Positions 17,183-24,892 are shown, numbered from the stretch's first letter. The stretch: DNA of 40,065 bases from CAZTAR01 sp043813895 (GCA_043813895.1 JBDRKQ010000128.1:1-40065); one strand, 5' to 3'. Made by a program: numbers and translations. The notes: a model not told the origin generated them from the sequence alone.

Positions 17183-18071
17183 GGAGCCACCCTCCTTCCT
17201 GCGACATGGGTACGAATCTTTCACCCAGGGTCAACTTGTAGTGAGTCTGCATCCTCTCGAGGAATGAGGGCCGCTCCTTGTCGATGAACTTCCCGCAAAC
17301 GATGTTGCCCTGGAAGTCGATAGCGACGTCTTTCGGATCGGCTCCGTGCCGGATCTCCGCGTCGTCGTGGTAATGCCGCATCAGGTCGAAGCCCGTGCCC
17401 AGCCGATTCAGCCGAGCATACAGCGTCGAACACGGCGCGATCACCTCGATGAACCGGAAACCCTTGCGACCGATCGCCTCTCGGATCGACTTCGTCAGCC
17501 GGCGCGTGTGCAGACACGTCCACCGGGCCACGTAAATCGCGCCGCAACTTGCCGCCAGGTGCGGCAGGTTGAAAGGCTCCTCGAAGTTGCCGTAGGGCAT
17601 GGTGGACGACTTGGCCGTCAGCGGGGTCGTCGGTGCGTTCTGACCGCCGGTCATGCCGTAGATGAAGTTGTTCACCAGGATCACCAGGAGGTCCATGTTC
17701 CGCCTGGCCGCATGGATAAAGTGGTTCCCGCCGATTCCGGAAAGATCGCCGTCGCCCGAGAAGACCGTCACGAGAAGCTCGGGTCGCCCCAGCTTCAGGC
17801 CTGTCGCGAACGGGATGGCCCTGCCGTGCGTGCTGTGAAAGGCGTCCATGTTCATGTACCCCGCCACGCGACCGGTACACCCGATCCCCGAGACGATGGC
17901 CGCCTTGTCGATGTTGACCTTGGAATCTTCCAACGCCTGCGCGTAGCATTTCATCACAGTTCCGATGCCGCATGTCGGACACCAGATGTGCGGCAGCCGA
18001 TCCATCCGCAGGAACGGAGCGATCGGATGTTTCCTGGCTTCAATGTCGGTTTCTTCTAACGTCGTACTCAT
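17175..18071 (-). CDS. korB: 2-oxoacid:ferredoxin oxidoreductase, beta (thiamine diphosphate) subunit
   Basis: The 298-residue beta subunit binds thiamine diphosphate and a [4Fe-4S] cluster. The N-terminal CPTCGIGTV pair, the FHSTHGRAIPFATG stretch and the ThDP/Mg motif GDGDLSGIGGNHF ending in NN are all present. The HxTHGRA block is typical of the 2-oxoglutarate (Kor) branch, so 2-oxoglutarate is the likeliest substrate, though another 2-oxoacid cannot be excluded. The ATG at 18071 overlaps the korA stop by four bases (ATGA). Confidence 0.93.
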   Translation of the reverse strand: MSTTLEETDIEARKHPIAPFLRMDRLPHIWCPTCGIGTVMKCYAQALEDSKVNIDKAAIVSGIGCTGRVAGYMNMDAFHSTHGRAIPFATGLKLGRPELLVTVFSGDGDLSGIGGNHFIHAARRNMDLLVILVNNFIYGMTGGQNAPTTPLTAKSSTMPYGNFEEPFNLPHLAASCGAIYVARWTCLHTRRLTKSIREAIGRKGFRFIEVIAPCSTLYARLNRLGTGFDLMRHYHDDAEIRHGADPKDVAIDFQGNIVCGKFIDKERPSFLERMQTHYKLTLGERFVPMSQEGGWLHE

Positions 18072-19225
18072 TTGGCAGCCCTCAATATCGCCTCGCAGAT
18101 GTCCTTCGGATCGTGGACGCCGCCACCGGGATGCGGTACCAGCACGGTCTGCGCCTGGCCGCCCGCGCACCGTTCCACTTCCAGGACCATCTGCCCGAGG
18201 TTGATCTCCGGAACCACGAACGCCTTGATCGACGGCGCCAGCTCCCGAATCCGCTTCTCCGGGAAAGGCCAGACCACGATCAACCGGATGACGCCGACCT
18301 TCACACCCTTCTTTCGGGCCATGTCGATCCCCATCCGCGCGACGCGCGCCGTGATGCCGTATGTCACGAGAACGACGTCCGCTCCGTCGGTGTCTTCCTC
18401 TTCAAAACGGACGATCGCATCGGCGTTCTTGCGGATCTTGTCCACGAGACGGCTCACACACAGGGTCTGACACTCCGCGCTCATCACCGGGTAGCCGCGC
18501 TCGTCATGGGTCAGCCCCGTCGTGTGGAAGCGATATCCGTCCCCCGCCCGGGCGAACTCCGGAACGCCGTTACCGTTCGCCTTGTACGGCAGAAATTCGG
18601 CGGGCGACTTGGCCGTCAGCTTCCGCGGAACGATTTCGATCTCCTCCGCAGGCGGAATCACGACCTTCTCGGTCATGTGGCCGACGCACTCATCCATCAT
18701 AAACATGACCGGCACGCGGTACTGCTCCGCCAGATTGAAGGCGTCGATCGTCAAATCGAACGCCTCCTGGGGAGATTGAGGGCTCAACGAAATCAGCTCG
18801 TAATCGCCGTGAGAACCCCAGCGGGCCTGCATCATGTCGGCCTGCCCGGTCATCGTCGGAAGGCCCGTGGAGGGCCCGCCGCGCTGGACGTTCACCACGA
18901 CGAGCGGCGTTTCCATCATCGCACCCAGCCCGATGTTCTCCATCATGAGGCTGAAGCCCGGACCGCTCGTTACGGTCATCGTCTTCGTCCCGGTCCAGGC
19001 CGCGCCGACGACGGCGGCCATGCTCGCCAACTCGTCCTCCATCTGGATGAAGGTGCCGCCCATCATGGGAAATCGGCGCCCTATGCGTTCGACGACCTCC
19101 GTCGAAGGAGTAATCGGGTAACCGGCCACAAACCGACAACCCGCTGCCATGGCACCTTCCCCGCAGGCAAAGTCGCCATCCAGGTAGTGGGCGCCCGTCA
19201 ACACGCCCAAAGGATCAGCTTTCAA
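18068..19225 (-). CDS. korA: 2-oxoacid:ferredoxin oxidoreductase, alpha subunit
   Basis: The 385-residue alpha subunit shows the family blocks: GYPITPSTEVVE, MEDELASMAAVVGAAW, TSGPGFSLMMENIGL, and a C-terminal transketolase-like domain ending in HPGGGVHDP. It pairs with korB to oxidise a 2-oxoacid with CoA, giving acyl-CoA, CO2 and reduced ferredoxin. The start is a TTG at 19225 with GGGAGG 8 bases upstream; the ATG overlapping the ribosome-binding site runs into a stop at once. Length and gene order (D-A-B-C) match KorDABC operons. Confidence 0.93.
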   Translation of the reverse strand: MKADPLGVLTGAHYLDGDFACGEGAMAAGCRFVAGYPITPSTEVVERIGRRFPMMGGTFIQMEDELASMAAVVGAAWTGTKTMTVTSGPGFSLMMENIGLGAMMETPLVVVNVQRGGPSTGLPTMTGQADMMQARWGSHGDYELISLSPQSPQEAFDLTIDAFNLAEQYRVPVMFMMDECVGHMTEKVVIPPAEEIEIVPRKLTAKSPAEFLPYKANGNGVPEFARAGDGYRFHTTGLTHDERGYPVMSAECQTLCVSRLVDKIRKNADAIVRFEEEDTDGADVVLVTYGITARVARMGIDMARKKGVKVGVIRLIVVWPFPEKRIRELAPSIKAFVVPEINLGQMVLEVERCAGGQAQTVLVPHPGGGVHDPKDICEAILRAAK

Positions 19226-19262
19226 TGGTCATCCTCCCTAAGCTCAAGGGCCGTCTTCGAAA

Positions 19263-19574
19263 TCACTTCGCTCTGCCCTGCGCGACGGGCGCCCCCACAC
19301 CGGACGCCTCACACTCGTCCGGTGTCGCGATGCTGTAGATCGCGAAATCGGGACAGATCATCTCACAGAGGTTGCAGTTCACGCACTCGCCGGGCTTAAT
19401 CACCACAGGCGGGTGGTAGCCCTTGCGGTTGTACTCCTCCGACAGCTTGAGCACATCCACCGGACAGTACTCAACGCAAAAACCGCAGCCTTTGCACCGT
19501 TCCGCGATGATGCGGACCTCGCCATGCGGAGTCTTCACCTGATCGATATCCAGAGGTTTCCGCCAATACTTCAT
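19263..19574 (-). CDS. korD: 2-oxoacid:ferredoxin oxidoreductase, delta (2x[4Fe-4S]) subunit
   Basis: A 103-residue two-cluster ferredoxin with motifs at C27-C30-C33-C37 and C64-C67-C70-C74, each followed by Pro. This is the delta subunit that takes electrons from the thiamine enzyme. The start at 19574 has GGGGAG 7 bases upstream. It is the first structural gene of the operon, 91 bases after the MarR gene. The Ala/Gly-rich C-terminal tail is longer than needed for the clusters. Confidence 0.92.
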   Translation of the reverse strand: MKYWRKPLDIDQVKTPHGEVRIIAERCKGCGFCVEYCPVDVLKLSEEYNRKGYHPPVVIKPGECVNCNLCEMICPDFAIYSIATPDECEASGVGAPVAQGRAK

Positions 19575-19665
19575 TCTGACACTCCCCTGTGAACGTTCAG
19601 CCACAGATGCCGGTCATCCAACGATTGAAGAGCGACCGTGCCCTCGCCACACGACCGAAGGTATC

Positions 19666-20310
19666 TCAGGATACCTCTACCCCTCTGCCCTCGCCGCGAC
19701 GCGACGCACGCACATTCTGATATCGGCAGCCGCCGTACACCTCGCTCACCGGACAGTCATCCTCGATGTATCCGGCACAACGGAGACAAAACTTCTCTCC
19801 CAGTTGATCCTGTGCGAGCAGCGACGCCGAAAACCGTTCAAGGAGCCGGCTGAACTGATCGAGTTCGGTGGGCTTGAAGCCCTCCACGACCGGCGTCAGC
19901 CGCGCTTCTCTCAATTCCTCGTACTTGCGAACCAGACGACGTCCTTTCCGGCTGACCGCAAGCGGCGTTGCCCGGCGATCACCCGTAGATGGATTCCTTG
20001 AAACAAACCCCAAACGTTCGAGCTTATCAATCGTCTTCGTTGCGGCGGGCGCACTGACGCCCAGAAACGCCGCGACCTCCCCCGCCTGATGAAGGCCGTT
20101 GAACGACATCAGCTTGAGCAAGTGGAATTGTGAAGGAGTCAGTGAGCTGGGACTCGCCTCCTGCAACAACCTCACGTCGAGAATCTCTCGAATCGCGGAC
20201 GCGAAAATGTGGCTGTCCCGCAAGAACCGGAGGAATCTGCCGGGCTTGGCGGGGGAAACCTCCCCCGTCGAGCTATCACTGGGAACCCCTTTACCGCGTG
20301 TGGAGGGCAC
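19666..20310 (-). CDS. MarR-family regulator with a C-terminal four-cysteine cluster
   Basis: A 214-residue winged-helix regulator: TPSQFHLLKLM, AGEVAAFLGVSAPAATKTIDKLERLGFVSR (recognition helix and turn) and the wing with GDRRATPLAVSRKGR are typical MarR. Beyond the usual MarR length it carries C175-x2-C178-x7-C186-x8-C195, able to hold an Fe-S cluster or zinc. The start is a GTG at 20310; GGGG lies 8 bases upstream. It is encoded directly before korD on the same strand and is preceded by a good promoter with repeated boxes. It probably represses or activates its own Kor-Hdr operon in response to redox or oxygen. The signal is inferred. Confidence 0.88.
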   Translation of the reverse strand: MPSTRGKGVPSDSSTGEVSPAKPGRFLRFLRDSHIFASAIREILDVRLLQEASPSSLTPSQFHLLKLMSFNGLHQAGEVAAFLGVSAPAATKTIDKLERLGFVSRNPSTGDRRATPLAVSRKGRRLVRKYEELREARLTPVVEGFKPTELDQFSRLLERFSASLLAQDQLGEKFCLRCAGYIEDDCPVSEVYGGCRYQNVRASRRGEGRGVEVS

Positions 20311-20314
20311 TTAG

Positions 20315-20337
20315 TTAACCCCGTTCTTATTTAACCC
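20315..20337 (-). promoter_or_regulatory. Candidate operator: two GGGTTAA boxes at the MarR transcription start
   Basis: On the minus strand GGGTTAA occurs at 20337-20331 and again at 20321-20315, 16 bases apart, on one face of the helix after about 1.5 turns. They cover the predicted transcription start and the short leader before the GTG. Binding by the MarR protein here would give autoregulation; this is inferred from position. Confidence 0.45.
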
Positions 20338-20342
20338 ACTTA

Positions 20343-20372
20343 AATATACGAGGACCCACCCCCCCGCGTCAA
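20343..20372 (-). promoter_or_regulatory. Promoter of the MarR-Kor-Hdr operon
   Basis: On the minus strand TTGACG (20367-20372) is followed after 18 bases by TATATT (20343-20348). The predicted start lies near 20336, about 26 bases before the GTG of the regulator gene. This AT-rich spot is conspicuous in the GC-rich surroundings. Confidence 0.6.
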
Positions 20373-20582
20373 GGCCAATTGTCAGAACTCGCGCGGCGAC
20401 TTTTCGCCGGGGCTTGCGCGATTTCCGCTTGTCTCTTTTTTCTCTCTTTGGTACCTTCTCAGATGGGATGGTAGGTAGAATCGTTCGGGTGTCTCGAAAA
20501 TAGGGCACGCGCCCCAAGCGAGCATCCGGCGATCGACACCGCGCCCACGGCCCATGGGAGTGCAGCACGGTTGGTGCGGTTC

Positions 20583-20601
20583 TTCGACATCGACTGTCGA
20601 A
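20583..20601. promoter_or_regulatory. Palindrome TTCGACA-N5-TGTCGAA, possible operator
   Basis: A perfect 7-bp inverted repeat with a five-base centre (TCGAC), 70 bases before the acetyltransferase start. The 19-bp size and symmetry fit a dimeric regulator site. It could equally form an RNA hairpin. I know of no regulator for this sequence. Confidence 0.4.
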
Positions 20602-20671
20602 CCGCCTTTCGTCACATCAGCACCTCGGGCCGGCTCGACCAGGCCATCAGACTAGAAAAGGGAGTCGCAAC

Positions 20672-21286
20672 ATGTTGTCAGCCTATCCCAAGACTGTCAA
20701 GCTCAAGGACGGCGCCGCCGCGATCATCCGGCCGCTCGACCGCGACGATTTCGAAAAGCTCCTGGCTTTCTTCCAGGAATTGCCGGACGAAGACCGCATC
20801 TTCCTGAGGCACGACGTCCGCGATCCAGGTCTGATCCGCAAGTGGACCGCCAGTCTCAACCTGGACCGTGTTATCCCGCTTGTCGCATGCGATGGAGACG
20901 CGCTCGTCGCAAACGGATCGCTTCACATCATGCCAAACGAGTGCATGAAACACGTCGGCCACATCCGACTCGTCACCGCCAGATCTCACCGCCACCGAGG
21001 CCTCGGCGGCCTCATGACGCGCGAACTCGTCTCGCTCGCGCAGGCGCGAGACCTGGAGAAGCTCCAGGCGCACGTCATCGAGGACAACATCGGCGCCGTC
21101 AACATGTTCACCGCCGTCGGGTTCAAGAAGGAGGCGGTCCTCACAGGCATGATCAAGGACCGCAACTGGAAGAGCCACAACCTCGCCGTCATGGTCAACG
21201 ACGTCGCCAACCTGGGCAAGATCATCGAAGACTGGATTCAGGAATCCATGCTGCCCGGCTTCCGCGCCCCCGGCGGCGGGCTGTAG
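20672..21286 (+). CDS. GNAT-family N-acetyltransferase
   Basis: A 204-residue GNAT protein that would transfer an acyl group from acyl-CoA to an amine. The acetyl-CoA loop is HRHRGLGGLM near residue 110, followed by the helix and the DNIGAVNMFTAVGFKKEAVLTG block typical of the C-terminal GNAT fold (asymmetric Asn and the GF motif). The start at 20672 has GGGAG 7 bases upstream. It is divergent from the MarR gene. The substrate is unknown. The end (LPGFRAPGGG) is an unstructured tail. Confidence 0.9.
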   Translation: MLSAYPKTVKLKDGAAAIIRPLDRDDFEKLLAFFQELPDEDRIFLRHDVRDPGLIRKWTASLNLDRVIPLVACDGDALVANGSLHIMPNECMKHVGHIRLVTARSHRHRGLGGLMTRELVSLAQARDLEKLQAHVIEDNIGAVNMFTAVGFKKEAVLTGMIKDRNWKSHNLAVMVNDVANLGKIIEDWIQESMLPGFRAPGGGL

Positions 21287-21638
21287 TGCTCCGGCACTGC
21301 TCAATTGAAGGGGAGCATCGGCGTCCCGCCGGTGAAGCGGGTGCCCCATCCCTTCCAGGGGTGGGGGACAGAGAATCAACGTAACGTCGTCCCCCGCGGC
21401 CGACGGGCAAGTAGCGTCCGACCCCCGTGTCGGACGTGTCCACACCAGCCCGAAGCGCAAGCGAGGGTGTTGTTGCAGCGTCGCCCCGCGTGGCCGACGC
21501 GGAACACCGATCCGAGCCCCAAGCGCCAGCGCGGGGTCTCTGCGGATGGACCATTGGTCTTCGGACCCACTCGCTCGCGCTCGGGTCTCGGATCGAGTCG
21601 CCAACACGGACGATACCAGGCGCCATACCGCCGCCCGG
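21287..21638. other. Repeat-rich spacer between convergent genes
   Basis: These 352 bases between two convergent genes have no believable gene. They contain CGGCGTCCCGCCGGTGA (21319-21335, seen again near 29199), hairpin repeat copy 2 (21415-21436), and two similar units near 21449 and 21515 (CGAAGCGCAAGCGAGGG, CCAAGCGCCAGCGCGGGG). The mosaic looks like accumulated REP-type elements. Some of the hairpins may end transcription from either side. Confidence 0.6.
21415..21436. repeat. Hairpin repeat family, copy 2
   Basis: CGTCCGAC, loop CCCCGT, GTCGGACG: a perfect 8-bp stem with a six-base loop. With its flanks it matches copy 4 (23828-23849) read on the other strand over about 27 bases with one change, so the conserved unit is longer than the hairpin. 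Confidence 0.8.
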
Positions 21639-22091
21639 TCAACCCTCGGTGCCGATGTCCCGGCTGAACACCGAGAGCACCAGCAGATTCTCGTCGCCTT
21701 CGTGGTGCTTCACGTCATCCAGAAAATGCCCGATCCGCCGGCAGCAGTCGCGGATCAGCAACTGGTCTTCCGGCATCATCTCCTTCATGTCGGCGAAGAT
21801 GCCATCCACGATCCGCGTCAGGGCGGTGTGCTCGCGCCGAAGCTTCTCCACCGAACCCGCCAGGGTCGGGCGACGATCGAGCACTTCCTTCAAATACCCG
21901 TTGTGCTCCTCCAACGCCATGTGCTTCTGAATGTGCGCCCGGATGTGCTCCACGCACTCACGCAACTCGCTCAGCCAGTTCTTCAGGTTCGTGCGCGGAA
22001 CGACAGCGATCTTCTCGCGAGCATTCTCCAAGAGGACTTCGATACGCTCGTGTTCCTTGCGCATCCACTCAGCAAGTTCATGCGGATCCAT
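21639..22091 (-). CDS. Hemerythrin-like domain protein
   Basis: A 150-residue four-helix protein with the His/Glu pattern of hemerythrin-like (HHE) domains: KEHERIE, EHIRAHIQKHMALEEHNGY, REHTAL and HHEGDENLL. Such proteins hold a di-iron centre and bind oxygen or NO, or act in iron and redox sensing. The start at 22091 has GAGGA 7 bases upstream; the frame is open 18 codons further but those are Arg-rich and lack a ribosome-binding site. It is divergent from galK. In an anaerobe it would fit oxygen scavenging or sensing (inference). Confidence 0.85.
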   Translation of the reverse strand: MDPHELAEWMRKEHERIEVLLENAREKIAVVPRTNLKNWLSELRECVEHIRAHIQKHMALEEHNGYLKEVLDRRPTLAGSVEKLRREHTALTRIVDGIFADMKEMMPEDQLLIRDCCRRIGHFLDDVKHHEGDENLLVLSVFSRDIGTEG

Positions 22092-22309
22092 GACGTCTTC
22101 CTCATCTGGCGTGACACGTCCGCCTCTGAAGCGGCGACGTGTCACGCTTGGCCCCCAATCCTACCGCACCGGTTCGCGGGCGTCTATCGCAGCCTCGCCT
22201 GCAAACTCGCTTTGGGTCCAAGACAGACTCGGTGCAACAGGCAACAGGTAAATGCGAAATGCCCCGGCCAGGGACGCCGATCGGTGTGGCCGGTCGCCCA
22301 TTCTCGCAG

Positions 22310-22315
22310 TAGACT
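22310..22315 (+). promoter_or_regulatory. Candidate -10 box of galK, leaderless
   Basis: TAGACT, the same hexamer as in the tRNA-Gln promoter, stands 7 bases before the galK ATG, so transcription would start at the start codon. I see no good -35 box at the right distance and no Shine-Dalgarno sequence. Confidence 0.4.
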
Positions 22316-22322
22316 CCGCCCT

Positions 22323-23510
22323 ATGCTGCAGCTCCCGGATGCGACCCTGCGAAAGACGCTGGGCGAGTTCCAGAAGCACTTCGACAAACCCGCCCTGGCC
22401 TGCGGTATCGCGCCGGGCCGTGTCGAAATCCTGGGCAACCATACAGACTACAACGGCGGCGCGGTCCTCACCGCCGCGATCGATCGATACGTCGTCGCTG
22501 CGGGACGCCCTCTGGATGAGCCACGGGTCCGGGTCAGATCCGTACACCATCGGGAAACCACCTCTTTTTCATTGGATAGGCTGACACCGGAGCCCGACGC
22601 CGGCTGGTTGGCCTATGTCAAGTCCGTCTTCGCCGTCTTGCGACAGGCCGGTGTGAAGATCGGTGGAATGGAACTGGCCATCGCGAGCAACCTGCCCCTC
22701 GGGGCGGGTCTCAGCAGTTCCGCCGCCCTCGAAGCGGCGATTGCTATGCTCGTCCTGGAATTGGCTCGCCGGCCAATCGACCGTCTCGAGCTGGCCAAAG
22801 GCCTCCAGCGAGGCGAGCACGAGTTCGCCGGCGTTCACTGCGGCCTGCTCGACCAGTTTTCCGTGCTGTTTGGCAGGGCGGGCCGCGTCCTCCGCCTCGA
22901 CTGTGCCACATGCGACCATGAAGTCCTGGCCCTCGGGCCCGACGCGCCCGCGCTGGTGGTTTGCGATTCCAGGATGTCACGCGCGCTCGGCCGCGACGCG
23001 CCGTACAACCTGCGACGCAGCGAGTGCAAACAGGCCGCTGAGCGGCTTCGCTCTCTGTTGAACAGGCCGATCTCGCACTTGTGCGAAGTCACGCTTGCCG
23101 AATTGCGGGATCTGGAAACGAACCTGCGAGAACCGCTCTTCTCGCGTGCGGTCCACGTCGTCTCGGAGCACGAACGCGTTCTCGCCGCTTCGGCGCACTT
23201 GCGAGCCGGGGACTCACACGGACTTGCGAAGCTGCTCAACGCGTCCCACGAAAGCTCGCGCCGCTGGTTCGAGAACAGCACCCCCGCCCTCGATCGGCTG
23301 TGTGAGATCGCCTCGGGCCAACCCGGTTTCCTTGGAGCCAGACTCTCCGGAGCAGGCTGGGGCGGCGCGGTCCTCGCCCTGGTCGAGCCGGAGCTAACCG
23401 ACGAATTCGTTGCCGGAATGACCCGCGACGCACGGCCGACCGCCGAGTTTCCGGCACCAGAGATCATCGTCTGCCACGCCGCCGACGGAGCCGCCGGGCG
23501 ATTGCTCTAA
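22323..23510 (+). CDS. galK: Galactokinase-like GHMP sugar kinase
   Basis: The 395-residue product is a GHMP kinase with all three family motifs: GRVEILGNHTDYNGG (residues 32-46), the ATP loop PLGAGLSSSAA (about 125-135) and the C-terminal LSGAGWGGAVLAL. It would phosphorylate the 1-hydroxyl of galactose or a related sugar acid. In E. coli GalK the sugar-binding motif reads GEHTDYN; here Asn39 replaces the Glu, as in several galactokinase-like relatives, so substrate preference may differ. The frame is open far upstream, but family sequence begins at the ATG 22323. Confidence 0.88.
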   Translation: MLQLPDATLRKTLGEFQKHFDKPALACGIAPGRVEILGNHTDYNGGAVLTAAIDRYVVAAGRPLDEPRVRVRSVHHRETTSFSLDRLTPEPDAGWLAYVKSVFAVLRQAGVKIGGMELAIASNLPLGAGLSSSAALEAAIAMLVLELARRPIDRLELAKGLQRGEHEFAGVHCGLLDQFSVLFGRAGRVLRLDCATCDHEVLALGPDAPALVVCDSRMSRALGRDAPYNLRRSECKQAAERLRSLLNRPISHLCEVTLAELRDLETNLREPLFSRAVHVVSEHERVLAASAHLRAGDSHGLAKLLNASHESSRRWFENSTPALDRLCEIASGQPGFLGARLSGAGWGGAVLALVEPELTDEFVAGMTRDARPTAEFPAPEIIVCHAADGAAGRLL

Positions 23511-23784
23511 CGATTGGACGGACCGTCACAAGACTGGCCGACTGCCATGAGACCGCGTAACATGCAATTGGGTGGTAGGTTAGAGCCATTAGGGAGTGGG
23601 CGAGTCCCGCCGTCCCGCTTGCAGGCCTCGCCCGTGTGCCGATAACGATGTCGCCAATCCTCCGCCGTCGCGGCCTCCCCCTACTCCCCCACCTCGGACG
23701 ATCATAAGATCAGTAGGGAAGGACGCTCCGCCGCGAGGAGTCGATGGATTCACGATCGTCGGAGCAATTTGAGTTTTCGCGTAG

Positions 23785-23806
23785 CGGCCGACGCCCCGGT
23801 CGGCCG
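23785..23806. repeat. Hairpin repeat family, copy 3
   Basis: CGGCCGAC, loop GCCCCG, GTCGGCCG: a perfect 8-bp stem and six-base loop with the same stem sequence as copy 1. Together with copy 4, 21 bases further on, it forms a composite element whose order matches the region around 5200-5260 read on the opposite strand. Confidence 0.8.
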
Positions 23807-23827
23807 TTGAAAACCGCTGGTAATCCA

Positions 23828-23849
23828 CGTCCGACACGGAGGTCGGACG
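23828..23849. repeat. Hairpin repeat family, copy 4
   Basis: CGTCCGAC, loop ACGGAG, GTCGGACG: a perfect 8-bp stem. On the minus strand its loop and flanks match copy 2 almost base for base. Confidence 0.8.
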
Positions 23850-23923
23850 CTACGCTGTTTCTTGAGATGCTGTAGTGTCGGGTTGCCGGCACGACTGCGG
23901 ATTGCCGACTCACGGAGACTGCC

Positions 23924-24196
23924 ATGGCCAAAGCCAGCGTTGATCCTGCCGAGCTTCGGCGTTTTGCCCGGGACCTCAAGCGTTTCAGCACCGAGTTGCA
24001 GACGCTGCTCGGCGGCCTCCACGGGAAGATGCTCGGGCTCGAGAGAACCTGGAAGGACCAGGAACAGCGGAAGTTCTTCGAGGAGCTTCAGCAGACCACG
24101 AAGGTCCTCAAGAGGTTCCTTGAATCCTCCGACGTGCATGTAAATTTTCTGATGCGCAAAGCGACCCTCATTGAGGAGTATCTTGAGCAGCGATAG
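23924..24196 (+). CDS. WXG100-like small helical protein
   Basis: A 90-residue, almost fully helical protein with a central W43-K-D-Q-E-Q-R-K-F turn between two amphipathic helices and an acidic C-terminus (LIEEYLEQR). Size, two-helix hairpin and the Trp turn resemble WXG100/ESAT-6 proteins, the usual small substrates or partners of type VII secretion. The canonical Gly after Trp-x is Asp here. GGAG lies 6 bases before the ATG. It opens a four-gene cluster ending in an FtsK/SpoIIIE ATPase, which supports the reading. Other helical hairpin families remain possible. Confidence 0.65.
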   Translation: MAKASVDPAELRRFARDLKRFSTELQTLLGGLHGKMLGLERTWKDQEQRKFFEELQQTTKVLKRFLESSDVHVNFLMRKATLIEEYLEQR

Positions 24197-24211
24197 GGCG
24201 AGGACTGACGG

Positions 24212-24892
24212 ATGAGCCGGTTCGCAAGGGTCGAGTCGATCGAGGCACTCATGGACTTCAGGGCGTCCATGTGTACGTTTGCGGACACGGCCCGGTCCGG
24301 CCTCAGCGGCGCCGACGCCCACATCCGCAAGACGCTCGAATGGCTCAAACACGAGCAGCACCGATACTGGAAGAAGGAGATGAGAAAACGTGGCGAGGCC
24401 GTCACACAGGCGAAAAGCGCGCTGAACGCAAAGAAACTCTACAAGACGCCGACAGGTGGGAACTACTCGTGTGTCGAAGAAGAAAAGGCGTTGCTCGCCG
24501 CAAAGGCTCGCTACGATGAAGCCTGCCGGAAGTTTGAGAACGTACGCAGGTGGATCCGCGACCTCGAACAGGAGCGCCTCCTATACAAGGGCCAGACCCA
24601 GCGGGCCAGCCATGCCGTCGATGTCGGCATCCCCAAGGCGGTTGCCCAACTCGACAAGATGATTGTTGCCCTCGAAGCCTACGTCGCATTGGCGCCCCCG
24701 GCGGGCCGGCGGCCATCCGACGGCGAATCGGTGTCGCGGCCCGCGGCTGCCGGCGAAGCTCCGCCGTCCGTCGCGCGAGCAGGCGAGCACGCGCCGGGCG
24801 ATGATGAGGTCGACCACGCAGCCCTCCGCGAGCGGACGCCGGATCCGGAAGCTGAAACCGGGCACACTGACCGGCCGGACGCGGACAATTGA
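24212..24892 (+). CDS. Coiled-coil protein of the WXG/FtsK cluster
   Basis: A 226-residue protein: helical N-terminus (RVESIEALMDFRASMCTFAD), a charged coiled coil rich in Lys/Glu with WLKHEQHRYWKKEMRKRGEA, a further helical region to about 165, and a disordered Pro/Ala/Asp/Glu tail. I know no enzymatic motif for it. It starts 15 bases after the first WXG-like gene, with GAGGA upstream, and is followed 53 bases later by the second. It is probably a structural or adaptor component, or a larger helical substrate (LXG-like by size), of the same system; this is inferred only from its place and helicity. Confidence 0.7.
   Translation: MSRFARVESIEALMDFRASMCTFADTARSGLSGADAHIRKTLEWLKHEQHRYWKKEMRKRGEAVTQAKSALNAKKLYKTPTGGNYSCVEEEKALLAAKARYDEACRKFENVRRWIRDLEQERLLYKGQTQRASHAVDVGIPKAVAQLDKMIVALEAYVALAPPAGRRPSDGESVSRPAAAGEAPPSVARAGEHAPGDDEVDHAALRERTPDPEAETGHTDRPDADN

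Larger units (their letters stand above)
20311..20671. other. Divergent regulatory region between the MarR operon and the acetyltransferase gene
   Basis: These 361 bases separate two divergent genes and carry no convincing reading frame. They hold the operon promoter and GGGTTAA boxes at the left end, a C-rich stretch, and a perfect 7-bp palindrome at 20583-20601 closer to the acetyltransferase. GGGAG lies before the ATG at 20672. Confidence 0.6.
23511..23923. other. Repeat-bearing spacer before the WXG/FtsK cluster
   Basis: These 413 bases contain no convincing gene. Hairpin repeats 3 and 4 lie at 23785-23806 and 23828-23849, separated by a spacer like the one beside copy 1. GGAG six bases before 23924 serves the next gene. 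No clear promoter for the cluster is visible, though it must lie here. Confidence 0.6.

Noticed and set aside
20311..20568. Small minus-strand gene upstream of the MarR gene
   Set aside because: It would cover the operon promoter and operator boxes, is dominated by Arg/Lys low-complexity sequence and lacks a ribosome-binding site.
21287..21638. CRISPR array in the repeat-rich spacer
   Set aside because: The repeats are of different kinds, unevenly spaced and palindromic; there are no regular repeat-spacer units and no cas genes.
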